A stretch of DNA of 64,000 nt from Typha latifolia (lineage: Eukaryota; Streptophyta; Magnoliopsida; Poales; Typhaceae): NCBI GenBank assembly GCA_019914945.1, contig CM034104.1, forward strand, positions 1,924,501-1,988,500, given 5' to 3'. The translations under genes and the position numbers were made by a program. Positions 52,063-63,353 of this stretch are shown one piece after another (positions within the stretch are counted from its first letter, which is position 1; the number at the start of each line of letters is the position of its first letter). The notes under the pieces are model-generated. The model was not told where the DNA came from. It did no database searches and worked only from the letters and a program-made list of their open reading frames with translations.

Positions 52063-52065
<3 letters not shown>
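49698..52065. other. Intergenic DNA with low-complexity tracts
   Basis: It contains a (GAGGA)n run at about 49935-49962, a homopolymer of about 14 C at 51047-51060 and another B-box-like sequence on the minus strand at 50699-50718. The open frames here are short and without domains. Confidence 0.4.

Positions 52066-52106
<41 letters not shown>
52066..52106. repeat. (TA)n microsatellite
   Basis: An alternating AT run of about 20 units. Confidence 0.9.
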
Positions 52107-52109
<3 letters not shown>

Positions 52110-52129
52110 GATATTTATCAGGACCCCAC

Positions 52130-52510
52130 ATTTATTTTTAATTTCTAAAAAATATTTGGATCTACTATATCCATGGATCTAAATCCGAATAAAGATGTAG
52201 AAGCTTATTTTGTAAACTCTTTCTTTTTGTTTGTAATTTGATTGAAATAGTTTGCTAATTGCTATTGTCTCATTTAAATTTGTGTAAGTTAAGATTAAAC
52301 TAATTTTTGAATCTTCTATATTTCACATTTTTTTTCTATTTGTATTTCTATATGTTTAAGATTCAGTTGGTGTATGATTTGTTTTCGAATCTGTTTTAGA
52401 TTTGATTTAGTCTAAATATAATTTTAAATTTTGTTAAAGGTTTAATATTCTTATCCAGCCAAAATATGAATCCAGAAAACCGAGCAATATCGTATCTATT
52501 TTCACCCCTG
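52130..52510. mobile_element. Possible truncated 'aggggtgaaaa' element (right end only)
   Basis: The segment ends attttcacccctg at 52510, matching the right terminus of the MITE at 5577-6143, and contains GGATCTAAATCCGAATAAAG and ATCCAG motifs like its subterminal parts. No left terminus or target duplication was found, so only a fragment is claimed. Confidence 0.35.
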
Positions 52511-52993
52511 AATACATGAGAATGCAGTGGTAATGAGTTAGACTATAAGTGCAATGCATCAAATATTTTCCATTTGTGGATCAAAAATAATAAAATATGC
52601 CAAGTTGGTCAAAACCACGACGAGGTAAATGAAGGCCTTCCAACAATCCAATGGTCAAATAATAGATTCAAGCATCACTCTGATGCATAATTCATAATTA
52701 ATCCAGAATAATGCATCATAATTCTTTCTAAGTTTGGACTTTGGAGAACTGGAGTACAGTAAATTACCAGTAGTGTAAAATGAATCAACTTCCATGAAGG
52801 GATTCTATGTTTCAGAAAAATAGAAGCATTCCTCTCATTCCCTCAAACGTCCGAAACTAAGAAAAGAGATGACTTTAAAACCTGTGATTCTGTAAACTTT
52901 ACTAAGCAATGCCTCGCTCCATCGACATCTGCCGTTAAATTCTCAAGAAGAGAACTTGGAGGAAAATTAGAAAATGAGGTGGGCAAATCATGT

Positions 52994-55794
52994 TTAGACC
53001 TGACCAACTGTTCCTTCCAAAGATCCGGTGTGACGCTGAGATCTGTCTGGAATTAAATAGCTTCGACGTTCCTTTCCCCCAGGCTTGGATGATGCATTTC
53101 CGTACCAGATCATTCCTACAACAGCTAGGATCATCCCAAGAATTACATGAGCATTAAGACCCTCCTTCCCGAAGAAGATGAATCCCAGGATTAAGACGAG
53201 AATGGTCTTCATGTGGCCTAAGACTTGGAAAGATACAGCAGAGAATCGGCCGATGCAGATGAATTGGCTCAAATTCGTCCCGACAGCTATCAGGCATGAC
53301 AGGAGAATGAAGAACTGCAGAACGAGAGCAGATAATGTCTGAGATACGGAAAAGAGAATAGGAACAATGCAAAAGAAATGCGAGAAGAGAGCAATCGAAT
53401 AGAAATGAAATGCATATGTGGCAGAATTGTTGGAACAATTTTACAAACCAAGGCACAATAAATGACTGAAAAGATGTTAAAATCTTTTCTGGAATTTTAA
53501 CATAAAGTTTCTAGTCCAGCTATATAAATATAGAGCTAGATAGATGGGCAGATAAGAGAGAACAATTCCTAGTTCCTACTAGTGCAACAACCGCATCCGC
53601 ACTAATCAGAACAATGATGGCCATGCCGGCGGTGCCCCGGCACATGGCACGAGGGGTGCCGCACGGCACCCCTCCTATCAGTGCTTCACTTTTTGTTGTC
53701 GCCCCGACCTCGTCGTTGCCCGTCGCGAGCTAGCCCAAGGCCACCGATGAAGGCATCCATCGCAACGTGATTCGAAACTTAAGTTTTTATTTGAAATCAC
53801 CCGACCCGCTCCACTCGAGTCATCTTCCTCCTTGAACCAGCAGGAGCTGGGCATCCGCGACGTTGTGCACCTTCATCGGTGACCTCAAGCTGGCTCGTGA
53901 CGGGCGACGACGATGTTGGCGGCAATGACAAAGAATGAAGCGTTGTTAGTCTCCCACTTTTTTTTTCTCTTCTTTGCTTGCGGCACGTGCCGTGTAGTGC
54001 TGTACTCTCCGGTGGTCGGTATGGACTATGCCATGGCACGACCATCATTGAATCAGAATACCATACTAGAGTGCACTTAGTTTCTTTGCTGATCTCATAG
54101 ATGCTGATTGCAGGATATACGAAGTTATATGAGCAGGATTGCCACGCTGTAGTACATGTGCTTTTGCTTGTTAAAAATCATAAAATAAAGCTTGGAATGT
54201 AGAATGAGTATACTACTACTACTATTGCTCAACTGTGAAAAGAACAAGAAACTTCTAAATATAAAAAACAAGTTCAGTAGTTAGTTACCACAGGGGCTAT
54301 AGTATAGTCAAATGCATCCACCCTTTTGTTAGTCAACCAGAAATCCACAAAAGGTCCCAATAGCAAGAGAGATGCTGCTTGGCCAGGAGCTGTGTGGCTC
54401 AAGAGATTGAAAGATGTAAGCGAATACTTCCGTTGCAGAATATGAATATGCTACAGGAAAAAGGTATGTTAGATTAGAACCATATAGGGCGACGCTAAAA
54501 TTAGAGTTCTTGCTAAACACTTGATTATTTCTACATGATTCAGCAGAAGATAGAAATTTATTTTAAAGATGTACAAATACTAGCATCAGTCAAAAGACAG
54601 AGTGGCAAAGTGTAAAGCAACAAAGAACTCTTCGACAGAAAATACACTATAAGCTGATTATACCATCTCTTTATATGAAAATTTAGTGACTAAGTCATTC
54701 ACAAATTTGAACAATGACTTCAGTGAAGGCAGAGAGCACCAGGAGCTAATTTCTCCAGGGAGAAGTGTTAGCTAACTGAATTGTTGAAGCAACAATAGTG
54801 TATCCGATAAAAAGAAGCCAACTGTATGAATAAGTTCTGCTTCCTACAACTTGCGATAAGCTCAAAACACTTTTATAGGTCATATAACTGTGGTACCAAA
54901 AAGAAAAAAAGAAACCCAAGTTTAAAGTAGAACATGCAATAACCAACCATGTTATGATGCAAATAAAGGTACAAAGTTATTAAATTTTTTTAGTACTTAC
55001 ATATTGTTGCAAAGCAGTGCACCAAACTGCTATGCTAGCTGCTATTAGACCTCTAGCATTGACACTCACATCAGTAACTGTACAAACGGCAACACCTATG
55101 AGAACCACCACTATACTGAGCTTTGTGTCCCGAGAGTAATGAATCTTATCGAACAAAACTTCTAGAAGACATGATACTGGAATCATACAGAGCTTCGCTA
55201 TCTGAGACCAAACAACAGCATCAAAAGTTAATTAAACTCACTGTTTACAAAAATAATAAAAGACCAAAGGCAGACGATGATATCAACCATAACTGACCTG
55301 ATAGAACCCCACTGAGTTCCACATCAAACTGACATTCATCCCAACGATTGACAGATTTGCAAATATCACAAATTTTAGTAGTTCAGGTAGAGGTAAATGG
55401 GAGGACTGAACAAGTCCTAAGCATCTAAGAACTATAGTCATGATTGTTGTGGTGCCAAAATGCAGGCCGGTTAACGTTGTAGCTGTAACAAGACAATCAT
55501 ACCAATAACATCAAAAGTATTCACTTTCTGAGTGGGGCGTCCAAGTTAGATGTATCAAACTTAAAAAGGTGTGCAAGTAAAGGAAGTAAGAAAGGTAGCT
55601 ATGTGTAAAAAGGCAACTGCAAATTAAATAATTAGATAAAACTCAACAGGCCAAGTAGATTTACCAAAGCTGAAGCCATGTTTAGCCATTAGAGCTTTAT
55701 TAACCATAATTATGCCAACAGAAGTCACTACATTGAATGCCCATGCTGCAACATCTAGTGTAGCTTTCTTGTCAGCTTTGCTTAGTGAAGCCAT
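52994..55794 (-). CDS. UDP-rhamnose/UDP-galactose transporter family (URGT) protein
   Basis: There are five exons on the minus strand: 55794-55665, 55482-55298, 55201-55001, 54450-54289 and 53314-52994. They total 999 nt and 332 residues with every junction in phase. The protein matches the plant NST-KT nucleotide-sugar transporters of the At4g09810/URGT group. Matching blocks include [112 protein letters not shown] and [16 protein letters not shown]. About ten membrane helices are expected. Members of this family sit in the Golgi and exchange UDP-sugars for UMP to feed pectin and hemicellulose synthesis; the preferred substrate here is inferred from the family only. Intron 4 carries a fold-back transposon, and the promoter region is tandemly duplicated. 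Confidence 0.92.
53612..54050. mobile_element. Fold-back MITE inside URGT intron 4
   Basis: This is a 439-bp GC-rich element flanked by the exact direct repeat aatcagaa (53604-53611 and 54051-54058). The ends are inverted repeats (caatgatggccatgcc against ggcacgaccatcattg). Most of its length is two inverted arms: for example the block around 53710-53755 (gcccgtcgcgagctagccc, then accgatgaagg) recurs in reverse complement at about 53868-53912. No protein is encoded. The 8-bp duplication suggests a hAT-type origin. It is GC-rich against an AT-rich intron. Confidence 0.78.
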
Positions 55795-56979
55795 CTCTAT
55801 CTTTACTGGTCTCGGTCTACTTTTTCTTATCTAAAGATCTCAATAATTCAGCTTCCATTCCAAGCTCAAGCTCCTGATGTCAAATCCACAAAATCAAATC
55901 TCATTAGATTCCAACGGAACTGAAAAATGCAGAGACACAGATGCACAGTGGCAGAAATGTAAAGCTAACTTAGCAGGAATAATAGAGAATGAGAATGAAG
56001 TCATGATATGCCTCTAATTCGCTAGTTATTGCAGAATTACTATATCAAAAAGACATAACAAAGACCATTTGAATATTTGACCAATCATCATATAATTTAC
56101 TTCAGTAAATTTTGAGTAGAACTGTCATTGTAAAATTCAGAGCTACGAGTTCTCCATTTACATCTTAACAGGAACAAAATCGTGTTTTAAGGGCCGCGAA
56201 ATTATACTATGAAGCTATGTGATTTCAAGAATTCATATGTTAATTATCATTTATGGCCCTTCGCTTCTTCTATCATCTTTGGCCAACGTTGTAAAATGAC
56301 AAATGCGGAATATGGAGAAAGAGTCAGATTTGTAAAAATTTAACAAGAATGCAGTAAAATACATCTTGCTCTCTGCAAAGTGCAAACCCACATTGTCTAC
56401 ACCTCCATGCACTAGGTTCCCCTAAAGTGTCAAATCTTAGGGCTTTTCCATCAAAGATCGACTACAATGAGATCAAAATCGTCCCAAAAAATGTCAACTG
56501 TTTGTACCAAAATATTGCAATTGTTCTTCCATGTCTGTCTATCTCTTCACACATTCTTACAAATAGTTCATAACATCGAGCAACTTACATCTCATCCTCC
56601 AAATTTTGCAACAAGGTGTGCTATTTTCTAAGAGGTGAAATCAAATAAAACTACCAACCAAACATCACAAATAAACACCTTCCTCAAGGAACCCATTTAG
56701 ATACCAATATAGACGATCCAAAATGTGGGTCATCCTCGCGTGATCTCCATCCCAGAAAGCTGAGAAACAAAACTAAGAATCACAAAATCAAAGCATCATC
56801 AAGAAAAGATCGAAACTTTATCACAAACAGCACATCGAGATCGACCACGCGGCAACAGGCACAGAAGAGATAGAGAGGGAGAAAAAGTTGGGTTTAGGGA
56901 TTACATTGGGAAAGAAACGAAGAAGACGAAGCACCGATTTGGAGATCTTTTTGCATCGATTCCGCGATCCGAAGAGTTT
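55795..56979. other. 5'-UTR intron and leader of the URGT gene
   Basis: The minus-strand transcript probably begins near 56985 and contains a first non-coding exon to about 56910. A large intron then ends shortly before the ATG at 55794; several AG acceptors lie at 55800-55860. No other gene is seen. Confidence 0.4.
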
Positions 56980-57425
56980 CTGGTGGTGACGTTCGTTTAG
57001 CATCAGATCTGGCGATATATTTATATATGTTTCTAGGCCGTTACTGCTACTGCTGGACACATTATTGTACTACGGTAAGGTTGCTACCAAATAATTGGAA
57101 AATTATTTTTTTTTATCAAATTGTATCTATATTTTTTGTGGGTGATTAATTATATTTAGCTCTCAGAAATTGTTGTTTAGAGTGAGGGAGTTTATATAAT
57201 TACTTCTTTATTTACATTATGAATTTATGTGGATGTGTTTCTTAATTTAGGGGTTACATGTAGATAATAGAAAAAAATATTTAAGGATAAATATGAAAAA
57301 GTATAATAGTTTAGAACGACCAAGTGTAATTATTTTAAGAAAAACAATTATAGGCAAACAACTTTAAAATTTTAAAAAAACTAACACAATATTGAGATCG
57401 GGTAGCACCGGCTTTGCTAGTGTTT
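56980..57425. repeat. Direct repeat copy 1 (URGT-proximal promoter copy)
   Basis: This segment and 57475-57955 are diverged direct copies offset by about 498 bp. Shared landmarks are tatatttatatatg (57016-57029), aggccgttact, acacattattgta, ttgctaccaaataatt, ttaattatatttagctctc, gagggagtt, atataattacttct, gatgtgtttcttaatttagg, gataatagaaaaaaa and ataggcaaac. On the minus strand the first landmark is a TATATAAATA core promoter for URGT. Confidence 0.75.
57016..57029 (-). promoter_or_regulatory. TATA box of the URGT gene
   Basis: CATATATAAATATA reads on the minus strand and places transcription start near 56985. The same box is repeated in the distal copy at 57514-57527. Confidence 0.5.
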
Positions 57426-57474
57426 ATGACTCTCTTTTTTCTTCTCCATCTTATTTTTTTTTTATGTAACTTTT

Positions 57475-57945
57475 TCAACCGTTGTGATGCTAGTTTAGTA
57501 TTGAGTTCAGCCGTATATTTATATATGTTTATAGGCCGTTACTAAACACATTATTGTAGTATGGTAAAGTTGCTACCAAATAATTAAAAATTTATTTTTC
57601 TTTTATCAAATTGTGGTTAATTATATTTAGCTCTCCCGAACTATCGTCGCTTTCCACGGACACCACTAAACTTATTTTTTACCGCATAAATCCTCTGACT
57701 AAGAAATTTTTTGTTCTAAGTGAGGGAGTTCATATAATTACTTCTAGATTATGGAATTTTGTAGATGTGTTTCTTAATTTAGGGGCTCTACATGGATAAT
57801 AGAAAAAAAATTCAAATGTATATATCAAAAACTATGATAATTTAGGAGTGCTAAGTTTAATTATCCTTTTTTTAAGATAAAAATTTATAGGCAAACAAAC
57901 TCAAAATTTTAATAAAATTGAGACAATTTTGATGGGTGGCGACTG

Positions 57946-57955
<10 letters not shown>
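57475..57955. repeat. Direct repeat copy 2 (distal)
   Basis: This is the distal partner of 56980-57425. It has kept the TATA-like core and start-site-like sequence but carries an extra stretch of about 60 bp near 57645-57710 that copy 1 lacks, or that copy 1 lost. Point differences are numerous, so the duplication is not very recent. Confidence 0.75.

Positions 57956-57975
<20 letters not shown>
57951..57975. repeat. (CT)n microsatellite
   Basis: A CT run of about 12 units at the end of the distal repeat copy. Another lies at 58509-58539. Confidence 0.8.
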
Positions 57976-57984
<9 letters not shown>

Positions 57985-58680
57985 GTTTTCCTCCTCGCCG
58001 TCAGTAATTACTCTCCTCTCCCCTCATTAATGAGAATTTTCTTTTCTATTTCCCTCTTCCTCTCTCTTCTCTTCTCCCATTCCTCCTCAATCGCATTGTC
58101 TTCCTTACCCCCCCAGATCTCCATACTTCACCCCCTCCAAGCTTGATGCACTTGTAACCTTCTCTACAACTCTCTACGACTTGCCTTGCCGGTGCCAGAT
58201 TTTTTCACTTTATTTTTCATCATTTTTTTTCCCAGATGTATATAGTGGTAATAATGAAATTGCTGGAAGCCTGGACCTTATTTTGCTAATGCAATGTCTT
58301 GGGTAGATATGACAATTATATCATTTTGCCAACCGATTCTTGATTCTTTTCTATTACCAACATTTTGACCTCCAAGAGTGATGCTACTTGATTAACACGT
58401 CAATTAGCTGTTTTGTTCTTTAAGGGATATCTGGGGCTAATATTTCTAGTCGTCCATAACGCTTGATAACTACTACTGCAACTTTTCCTCTCTTGCACTC
58501 ATACACGGAACTCTCCCTCTCTCTCTCTCTCTCTCTCTCATTTGACTCACAGCAGTCAACTGGTGCACTGAAATTTAGGTACATTTGGACAAAATACACT
58601 TTACCTCTTAATATTTCTTTTGTATCACTAAATCTCTCTTCGTTCTTGTTGACTAAATTATAACGTGATTTTTGGGGTTA
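57976..58680. other. Pyrimidine-rich intergenic DNA
   Basis: CT-rich to about 58160, then AT-rich with a second (CT)n run. No coding sequence is supported. Confidence 0.4.
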
Positions 58681-58689
58681 AGTATGAAA

Positions 58690-59010
58690 TTATTTCATCT
58701 ATATAATATTATATTCTTTAACCAAATTATGATTTATATATTATATTTTTAATATTTATAAATCGAGCCTATAATTTAACGAATATGTGTAAAAAAATAT
58801 CATGTTGTTAGATCTGTTAGTTCAACTTAACAAACCACTAGGTTAAGTTAAGTACAGTAAATTTTTTTTTATAAAAGTACACTCAACCAAGGTAGACTCA
58901 TTTTCTGCACATATTTACTAAATTATATGGCTCGATTTATAAATAGTAAAAATATAGTGTAAATTATAACTTCCGTTAAAAATTAGTGTTATATGAAAAT
59001 TTTTCTAAAT
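58690..59010. repeat. AT-rich inverted repeat (possible fold-back element)
   Basis: Two arms of about 100 bp (roughly 58690-58795 and 58903-59005) are inverted copies. The left arm reads tttataaatcgagcc then tataattta and atatgtg, and the reverse complement of the right arm has tttataaatcgagcc, atataattta and atatgtgc. About 105 bp separate them. The limits and any target duplication are unclear because the flanks are simple AT sequence. Confidence 0.6.
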
Positions 59011-59171
59011 ATAAATCTATTCTGATATTTTTTTGTTTAATATTATTAATTTTGGACAAAGAATTTAATAATCATAACTTCGTCAAAAATGTAAATAGAC
59101 ATAGTTACGTATATATACAATTTTATTTTATTAAATAAGTTTATATAGATAATTTGTGGACACACATTGTT

Positions 59172-59280
59172 TAGGTTCATATGATTTTTCGAGTTATAAA
59201 TTGATTTATAGACCAGTTCATTTATTCAGATTCGTATGGTTTATTCGAGTTATAAATCAATTTATAGAGCGAATTATTTA
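59172..59280. repeat. Short tandem direct repeat of about 55-60 bp
   Basis: Two adjacent diverged copies share the core ttcgagttataaat, then a variable ca/tg, then atttataga, each preceded by a cata/cgta-tgattt-like block. Nothing coding is present. Confidence 0.5.
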
Positions 59281-59414
59281 AATTATTAATCTGATTATTA
59301 AGTCATAGACAAATTAATTGAGTTAAGCAAGCTAAACCGTTTATGAACCAAATCATATTATACTAAACTCAAATCTATTTAAAGAATTTGAGTTCTCTCC
59401 TCAAAATTTGCCAG

Positions 59415-59448
<34 letters not shown>
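59415..59448. repeat. (TATC)n microsatellite
   Basis: About eight TATC units lie roughly 100 bp upstream of the PPR start codon. Confidence 0.9.
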
Positions 59449-59503
59449 CGAACATTGTTCCACATTGTGTATCAGATAGCAACTAAGACATATCGACTCC
59501 CTG

Positions 59504-59511
59504 TATATAAA
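59504..59511 (+). promoter_or_regulatory. TATA box of the PPR gene
   Basis: TATATAAA lies 36-43 bp upstream of the ATG at 59547. If used, the leader is only about 10 bases. Confidence 0.4.
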
Positions 59512-59546
59512 CTCTAATACCCGCATATATTAAAGCATATCAACAT

Positions 59547-61160
59547 ATGAAACCTCCAAGTCCGGCATTTCAACAAACACCTCTCTTCCGCCTCCTAGAA
59601 ACCACTCCCAAAACCCCCTCAACCTTCAAACAACTCCACGCCCACTTCATCACCTCCGGCCTTGCAAACCACACCTACCCCTTAAGCCGCCTCCTCCTCT
59701 TCTCCTCTTCTCCACCCATCGCCTCCTTGCTCGGTTTCTCCTACTCGACCACCCTCCTCCGCCTCGCGCCTCACCCCTCCACCTTCCTCTTTAACACCCT
59801 CACTTCCTCCCTCGCTTCCCATGGCGAAACCCGCCTAGCTCTCCATCTCTACTCCTCCCTCCTTGAACCCTTCTCGCCCAAACCAAACTCCCACACCTAT
59901 CCTTCCCTCCTCAAGGCCTGCGCCTCGCCGCCGTGGATCGCCTACGGCCTCGCACTCCATGCCCAGTTAGTAAAGTTCGTCGCAGACGACGCCGTCGACC
60001 GCTTCGTCCATGCTGCGCTGGTCGGATTGTACTCCCGATGCGGAAAAATCGAAACTTGCCGGAAAATATTTGATCAGGTGTCAAATCCGGACACACCAAC
60101 TTGGAATTCCATCTTGTCTGCTTACGCCCGGCGTGCTGGCGAGGTTGGTTGTTATGATTCTGGAGTGGAGACATTGGTTTTGTTTGAAAGATGCCAGCTT
60201 AGCTCGATTAAGCCGAATGAGATCTCGGTTGTGGCGGTGATCAGCACTTGTGGTGATTTGGAAGCTCTCGGGCAAGGGATGTGGGCACACGCGTTTGTCC
60301 GAAGGAGTGGTTTGGCGATAAATCTATTTGTGGCCACAGCTTTGATCGAGATGTACTCGAAATGTGGGAGATTGGATCTTGCGGAGCAGGTTTTTGATGG
60401 CTTGCCACAGAGAGATACTCTCTGTTACAATGCAATGATTCGCGGGCTCGCGATCCATGGACATGGACGCCGCGCTCTTGGATTGCTTGATAGGATGCGG
60501 ATTGAGGGGGCCAGAGTCGACGGCGTGACGATGGTGGTCGTAATGTCTGCATGCGCTCATGCTGGATTGGTCATGGAGGGCCGCCATTTTTTCGACAAAA
60601 TGGAAGAGGATTTCGGAATTACGCCCAAGGTTGAGCATTATGGTTGTTTGGTGGATCTTTTGGGCAGGGCAGGGCAGATTGAGGAGGCCGAGGAAGTGAT
60701 TTGCAGAATGAGCATGAAGCCAAATGCTGTGATGTACAGGTCCTTGATAGGGGCCTGCAGAGTTCACAATAAGGTATACATTGGGGAGAGACTTATCAAA
60801 GAACTGATACAATTAGAACCATGGCATGGAGGAAACTATGTGCTGCTATCAAACATTTACTCCAACATTAACCGATGGGATGATGCTAGGAAGGCGAGGA
60901 AGGCGATGAAGGAGAGGGGTATTGATAAAACCCCTGGTTCTAGCTTGGTTGAGATGGATGGCATCATGCATGAGTTCTTGACAGGAGACAAGTCACACCC
61001 AGTTTCAGATGAGATCTATGCTATGCTTCAAGAGATTGATAAGAGATTGCATGAATGTGGGCACAAGCCGAGCACCAAAAATGTGCTGTTCGACGTCGAA
61101 GAGGAGGACAAGGAAGATGCATTGACTTACCATAGCGGGAGGACAAGGAAGATGCATTGA
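59547..61160 (+). CDS. PLS-class PPR protein, At5g43790-like, frameshifted before its DYW end
   Basis: An intronless open frame of 537 residues. It begins [20 protein letters not shown] and contains a series of PPR motifs (for example [68 protein letters not shown] and [17 protein letters not shown]). These are followed by E/E+ motifs ([60 protein letters not shown]). The best remembered match is Arabidopsis At5g43790. Such proteins edit or process organelle RNA; DYW members carry the cytidine deaminase domain. Here the frame ends in an aberrant tail (SGRTRKMH) because of a 35-bp tandem duplication, and the remaining DYW domain lies out of frame just downstream. The N-terminal third is much richer in GC than the C-terminal part. 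Confidence 0.88.
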   Translation: MKPPSPAFQQTPLFRLLETTPKTPSTFKQLHAHFITSGLANHTYPLSRLLLFSSSPPIASLLGFSYSTTLLRLAPHPSTFLFNTLTSSLASHGETRLALHLYSSLLEPFSPKPNSHTYPSLLKACASPPWIAYGLALHAQLVKFVADDAVDRFVHAALVGLYSRCGKIETCRKIFDQVSNPDTPTWNSILSAYARRAGEVGCYDSGVETLVLFERCQLSSIKPNEISVVAVISTCGDLEALGQGMWAHAFVRRSGLAINLFVATALIEMYSKCGRLDLAEQVFDGLPQRDTLCYNAMIRGLAIHGHGRRALGLLDRMRIEGARVDGVTMVVVMSACAHAGLVMEGRHFFDKMEEDFGITPKVEHYGCLVDLLGRAGQIEEAEEVICRMSMKPNAVMYRSLIGACRVHNKVYIGERLIKELIQLEPWHGGNYVLLSNIYSNINRWDDARKARKAMKERGIDKTPGSSLVEMDGIMHEFLTGDKSHPVSDEIYAMLQEIDKRLHECGHKPSTKNVLFDVEEEDKEDALTYHSGRTRKMH

Positions 61161-61172
61161 CTTACCATAGCG
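61104..61172 (+). repeat. 35-bp tandem duplication in the PPR gene
   Basis: Copy 1 is 61104-61138 and copy 2 is 61139-61172. The first 34 bases are identical, starting gaggacaaggaagatgcatt. Since 35 is not a multiple of 3, it shifts the frame and the second copy places a TGA in the reading frame at 61158-61160. The repeats show no divergence, which points to a recent event or an assembly artefact. Confidence 0.92.
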
Positions 61173-61375
61173 AGAGGCTAGCGATCGCCTTCGCTCTTCT
61201 CGTGTCGGATTTGGGTATGCCTATCAGAATCATAAAGAACCTTAGGGTGTGCAGTGATTGTCATGCGAGCGCAAAGCACATTTCTCGGATTTACAGAAGG
61301 GAAATAATTATGAGAGATCGGAGCCGGTTCCATCATTTTAGAGATGGGTTGTGCTCTTGTTCAGATTACTGGTAA
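61161..61375 (+). pseudogene. Out-of-frame DYW domain remnant of the PPR gene
   Basis: Starting just after the premature stop, in another frame, the sequence encodes [19 protein letters not shown], then [40 protein letters not shown] and finally CSDYW before TAA. This is an intact DYW deaminase C-terminus, with the HSE of the catalytic HxE motif, the CSDC zinc-site region and the terminal Asp-Tyr-Trp. It would join the upstream protein directly if only one copy of the 35-bp unit were present, giving a normal family layout. In the sequence as given it is not translated with the PPR part. Confidence 0.85.
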
Positions 61376-63353
61376 AAGTTGATTGCCAGGAAGTTCTTCG
61401 AATTATCAATAGTTTGATTGAAACAATCCTCTCTTTATACTAAATGATGTTATGACCTTTTGCTCTCTATATTGTTGTAGTATATTATGGATTATATTGG
61501 AAACTTAGAATGATGAAGTGATAATTGTGTGGAGTGGACGTCGAATATTTTTTTTTTTTATTTAAATTTTTGTTCTTCTATGAACATGAAGTTGAAAGAA
61601 GGATGCTGCTGTTACTTCCACATCCAGGAACTACTACACGATACTGATAAGAACCAAAAGTGGGGCTTCTCTTTGTAATAAGAGAAATTAAATTTTCTCT
61701 TCGACTCTCTTAATTTTTTTCTCATATTTTATCCATCCAAACAGTTGCTTAATACTCTGCATCCTAGTACATTTGGACTTATATATCAGATATAGAGGGA
61801 CGATTGGGCTCACAGGTGTTCAGAAATTAATATTAATCACAAGAGAAGAGAGCAATTTATTTTCCTTTCTGAATGCCATCTCCATATCTAATATTAAATA
61901 TATCCAGACAAAAAGGCAAGAAGATTTTGTTGTTGAAGAATCTCATAGTCTGATCTCAGTCAACTGTTAGAACTTTCTTAACTGCTCGTGCTCGGACACA
62001 TACTTTTCCTTATACAGATCAAAAAGATTCTCCAATCAATGTTGTCCCTCAATAAGGAACAAGACTAGAAACAAAGAAAACCAAAAAAAAAAAAAAGGCT
62101 CATTGATGGTCTAACAAGCCCGCTGCAGTAGAAATTTAAAGCAATCTAACAGTTATTATTCTAATCAAGTAGACATAGTTTAGGAACCTCAAACCACACC
62201 TTGCTAAATGATGAGAATTTTACACTTTGCATGTGGTACAAGTATATAGAACAATGGGGGAGATTAAAGGTGTTTAAGAACAAAACATGCCCCATATGTC
62301 ACAAAACTTTGACTACAGAGAAGGCATACCTGCATGGTTCTTGCCAGGATGATTTGTTCATTGTCTTTACAAGACAAGCCATCGATATCTAAAGACGTGA
62401 CAATGCAACACCATCCCAAAATTATCTTTCCAACATAAGTTACAGCCTCAGTTACAGGTACAGAGAAAGGACGCTGCAAAAGCAAACCATACAAGATTAC
62501 GACAGAGTATCATGTCACCAGGAAACATGTTGAGTATGAACTCTGAAGCATTGAACCCAAACATGTGGCCCTTTTTGTGACACACTCAGAAGATGAGTCA
62601 AGAATTATCATATTCCATTAGCTTAAGTAGTAACTTGTGAGCGAGGGGGAAAAAATACGAGGGTTGAAAGGCATCCACTATTTGTTGTAATAGGAAAGCA
62701 AAGTATGTTGTGTTTCCAATTGTTCAGGTTATTGATTAGTTATAAATACTTTCGGGTAGATGGCTCATGAAGAGCATGAAGTGTTGCATAGATGTCAAAA
62801 TGTCGCAATATTGGTCGCAAGTTGTTAGTGCAACCAGGAAATAAAGTGTCAACTGAGACTCGGGAATTATATCAAAATGCCAAATAACAGGAGAAGACCT
62901 AATGAAATAAATCCGAGCTTTGATTAATTGCTCCGAAAAGATGTCAGTGAGGATGCATTAACTGTTAAGTGTTAACAAATGAGTAAATAACATGGAATTA
63001 CAAAGCCAACCAAACCTTGTGAAAACAAAGCTTCTAAATTATGCATTTAGCCATGAATGTTAAATAACAGTCCATACCACTGAAATCAATGGCTTTTCAC
63101 TTTTTAGGAATGAAAGAAATTGTCATAAGAAAACAACCAAAACTCTTGCAGAGGGGGGAAAAATATTATGTACATCTAGATAGTTTATGAGAGGCAAGAA
63201 CAATCATCACTTTATATACTTAGTTTCGCAAAAAATGATTTACACAGCATGTATATTTAGAGAAAGGAGAGCACAAGCACCTATAAGAAGTGACTCTGAC
63301 CTTGAAGATGAGTTAATATGTTCACTTCACTCCATGCATATCTTACATAAGTG
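61376..63353. other. Spacer between convergent PPR and SUVH genes
   Basis: This covers both 3' UTRs and AT-rich DNA. Small open frames near 62200-62490, including one with a CPIC, lack a full zinc-finger pattern and look like chance. Confidence 0.45.

Noticed and set aside
53797..54048. 83-codon minus-strand frame inside the fold-back element
   Set aside because: It falls wholly in the inverted arms of a non-autonomous element and matches no transposase.
59911..60812. Minus-strand frames of up to 162 codons within the PPR gene
   Set aside because: They lie opposite conserved PPR codons and have no domain.
62201..62392. Small frame with CPICHKTLTTEK resembling a zinc finger
   Set aside because: Only one CxxC pair with no second ligand set; it lies in an AT-rich spacer and is probably chance.
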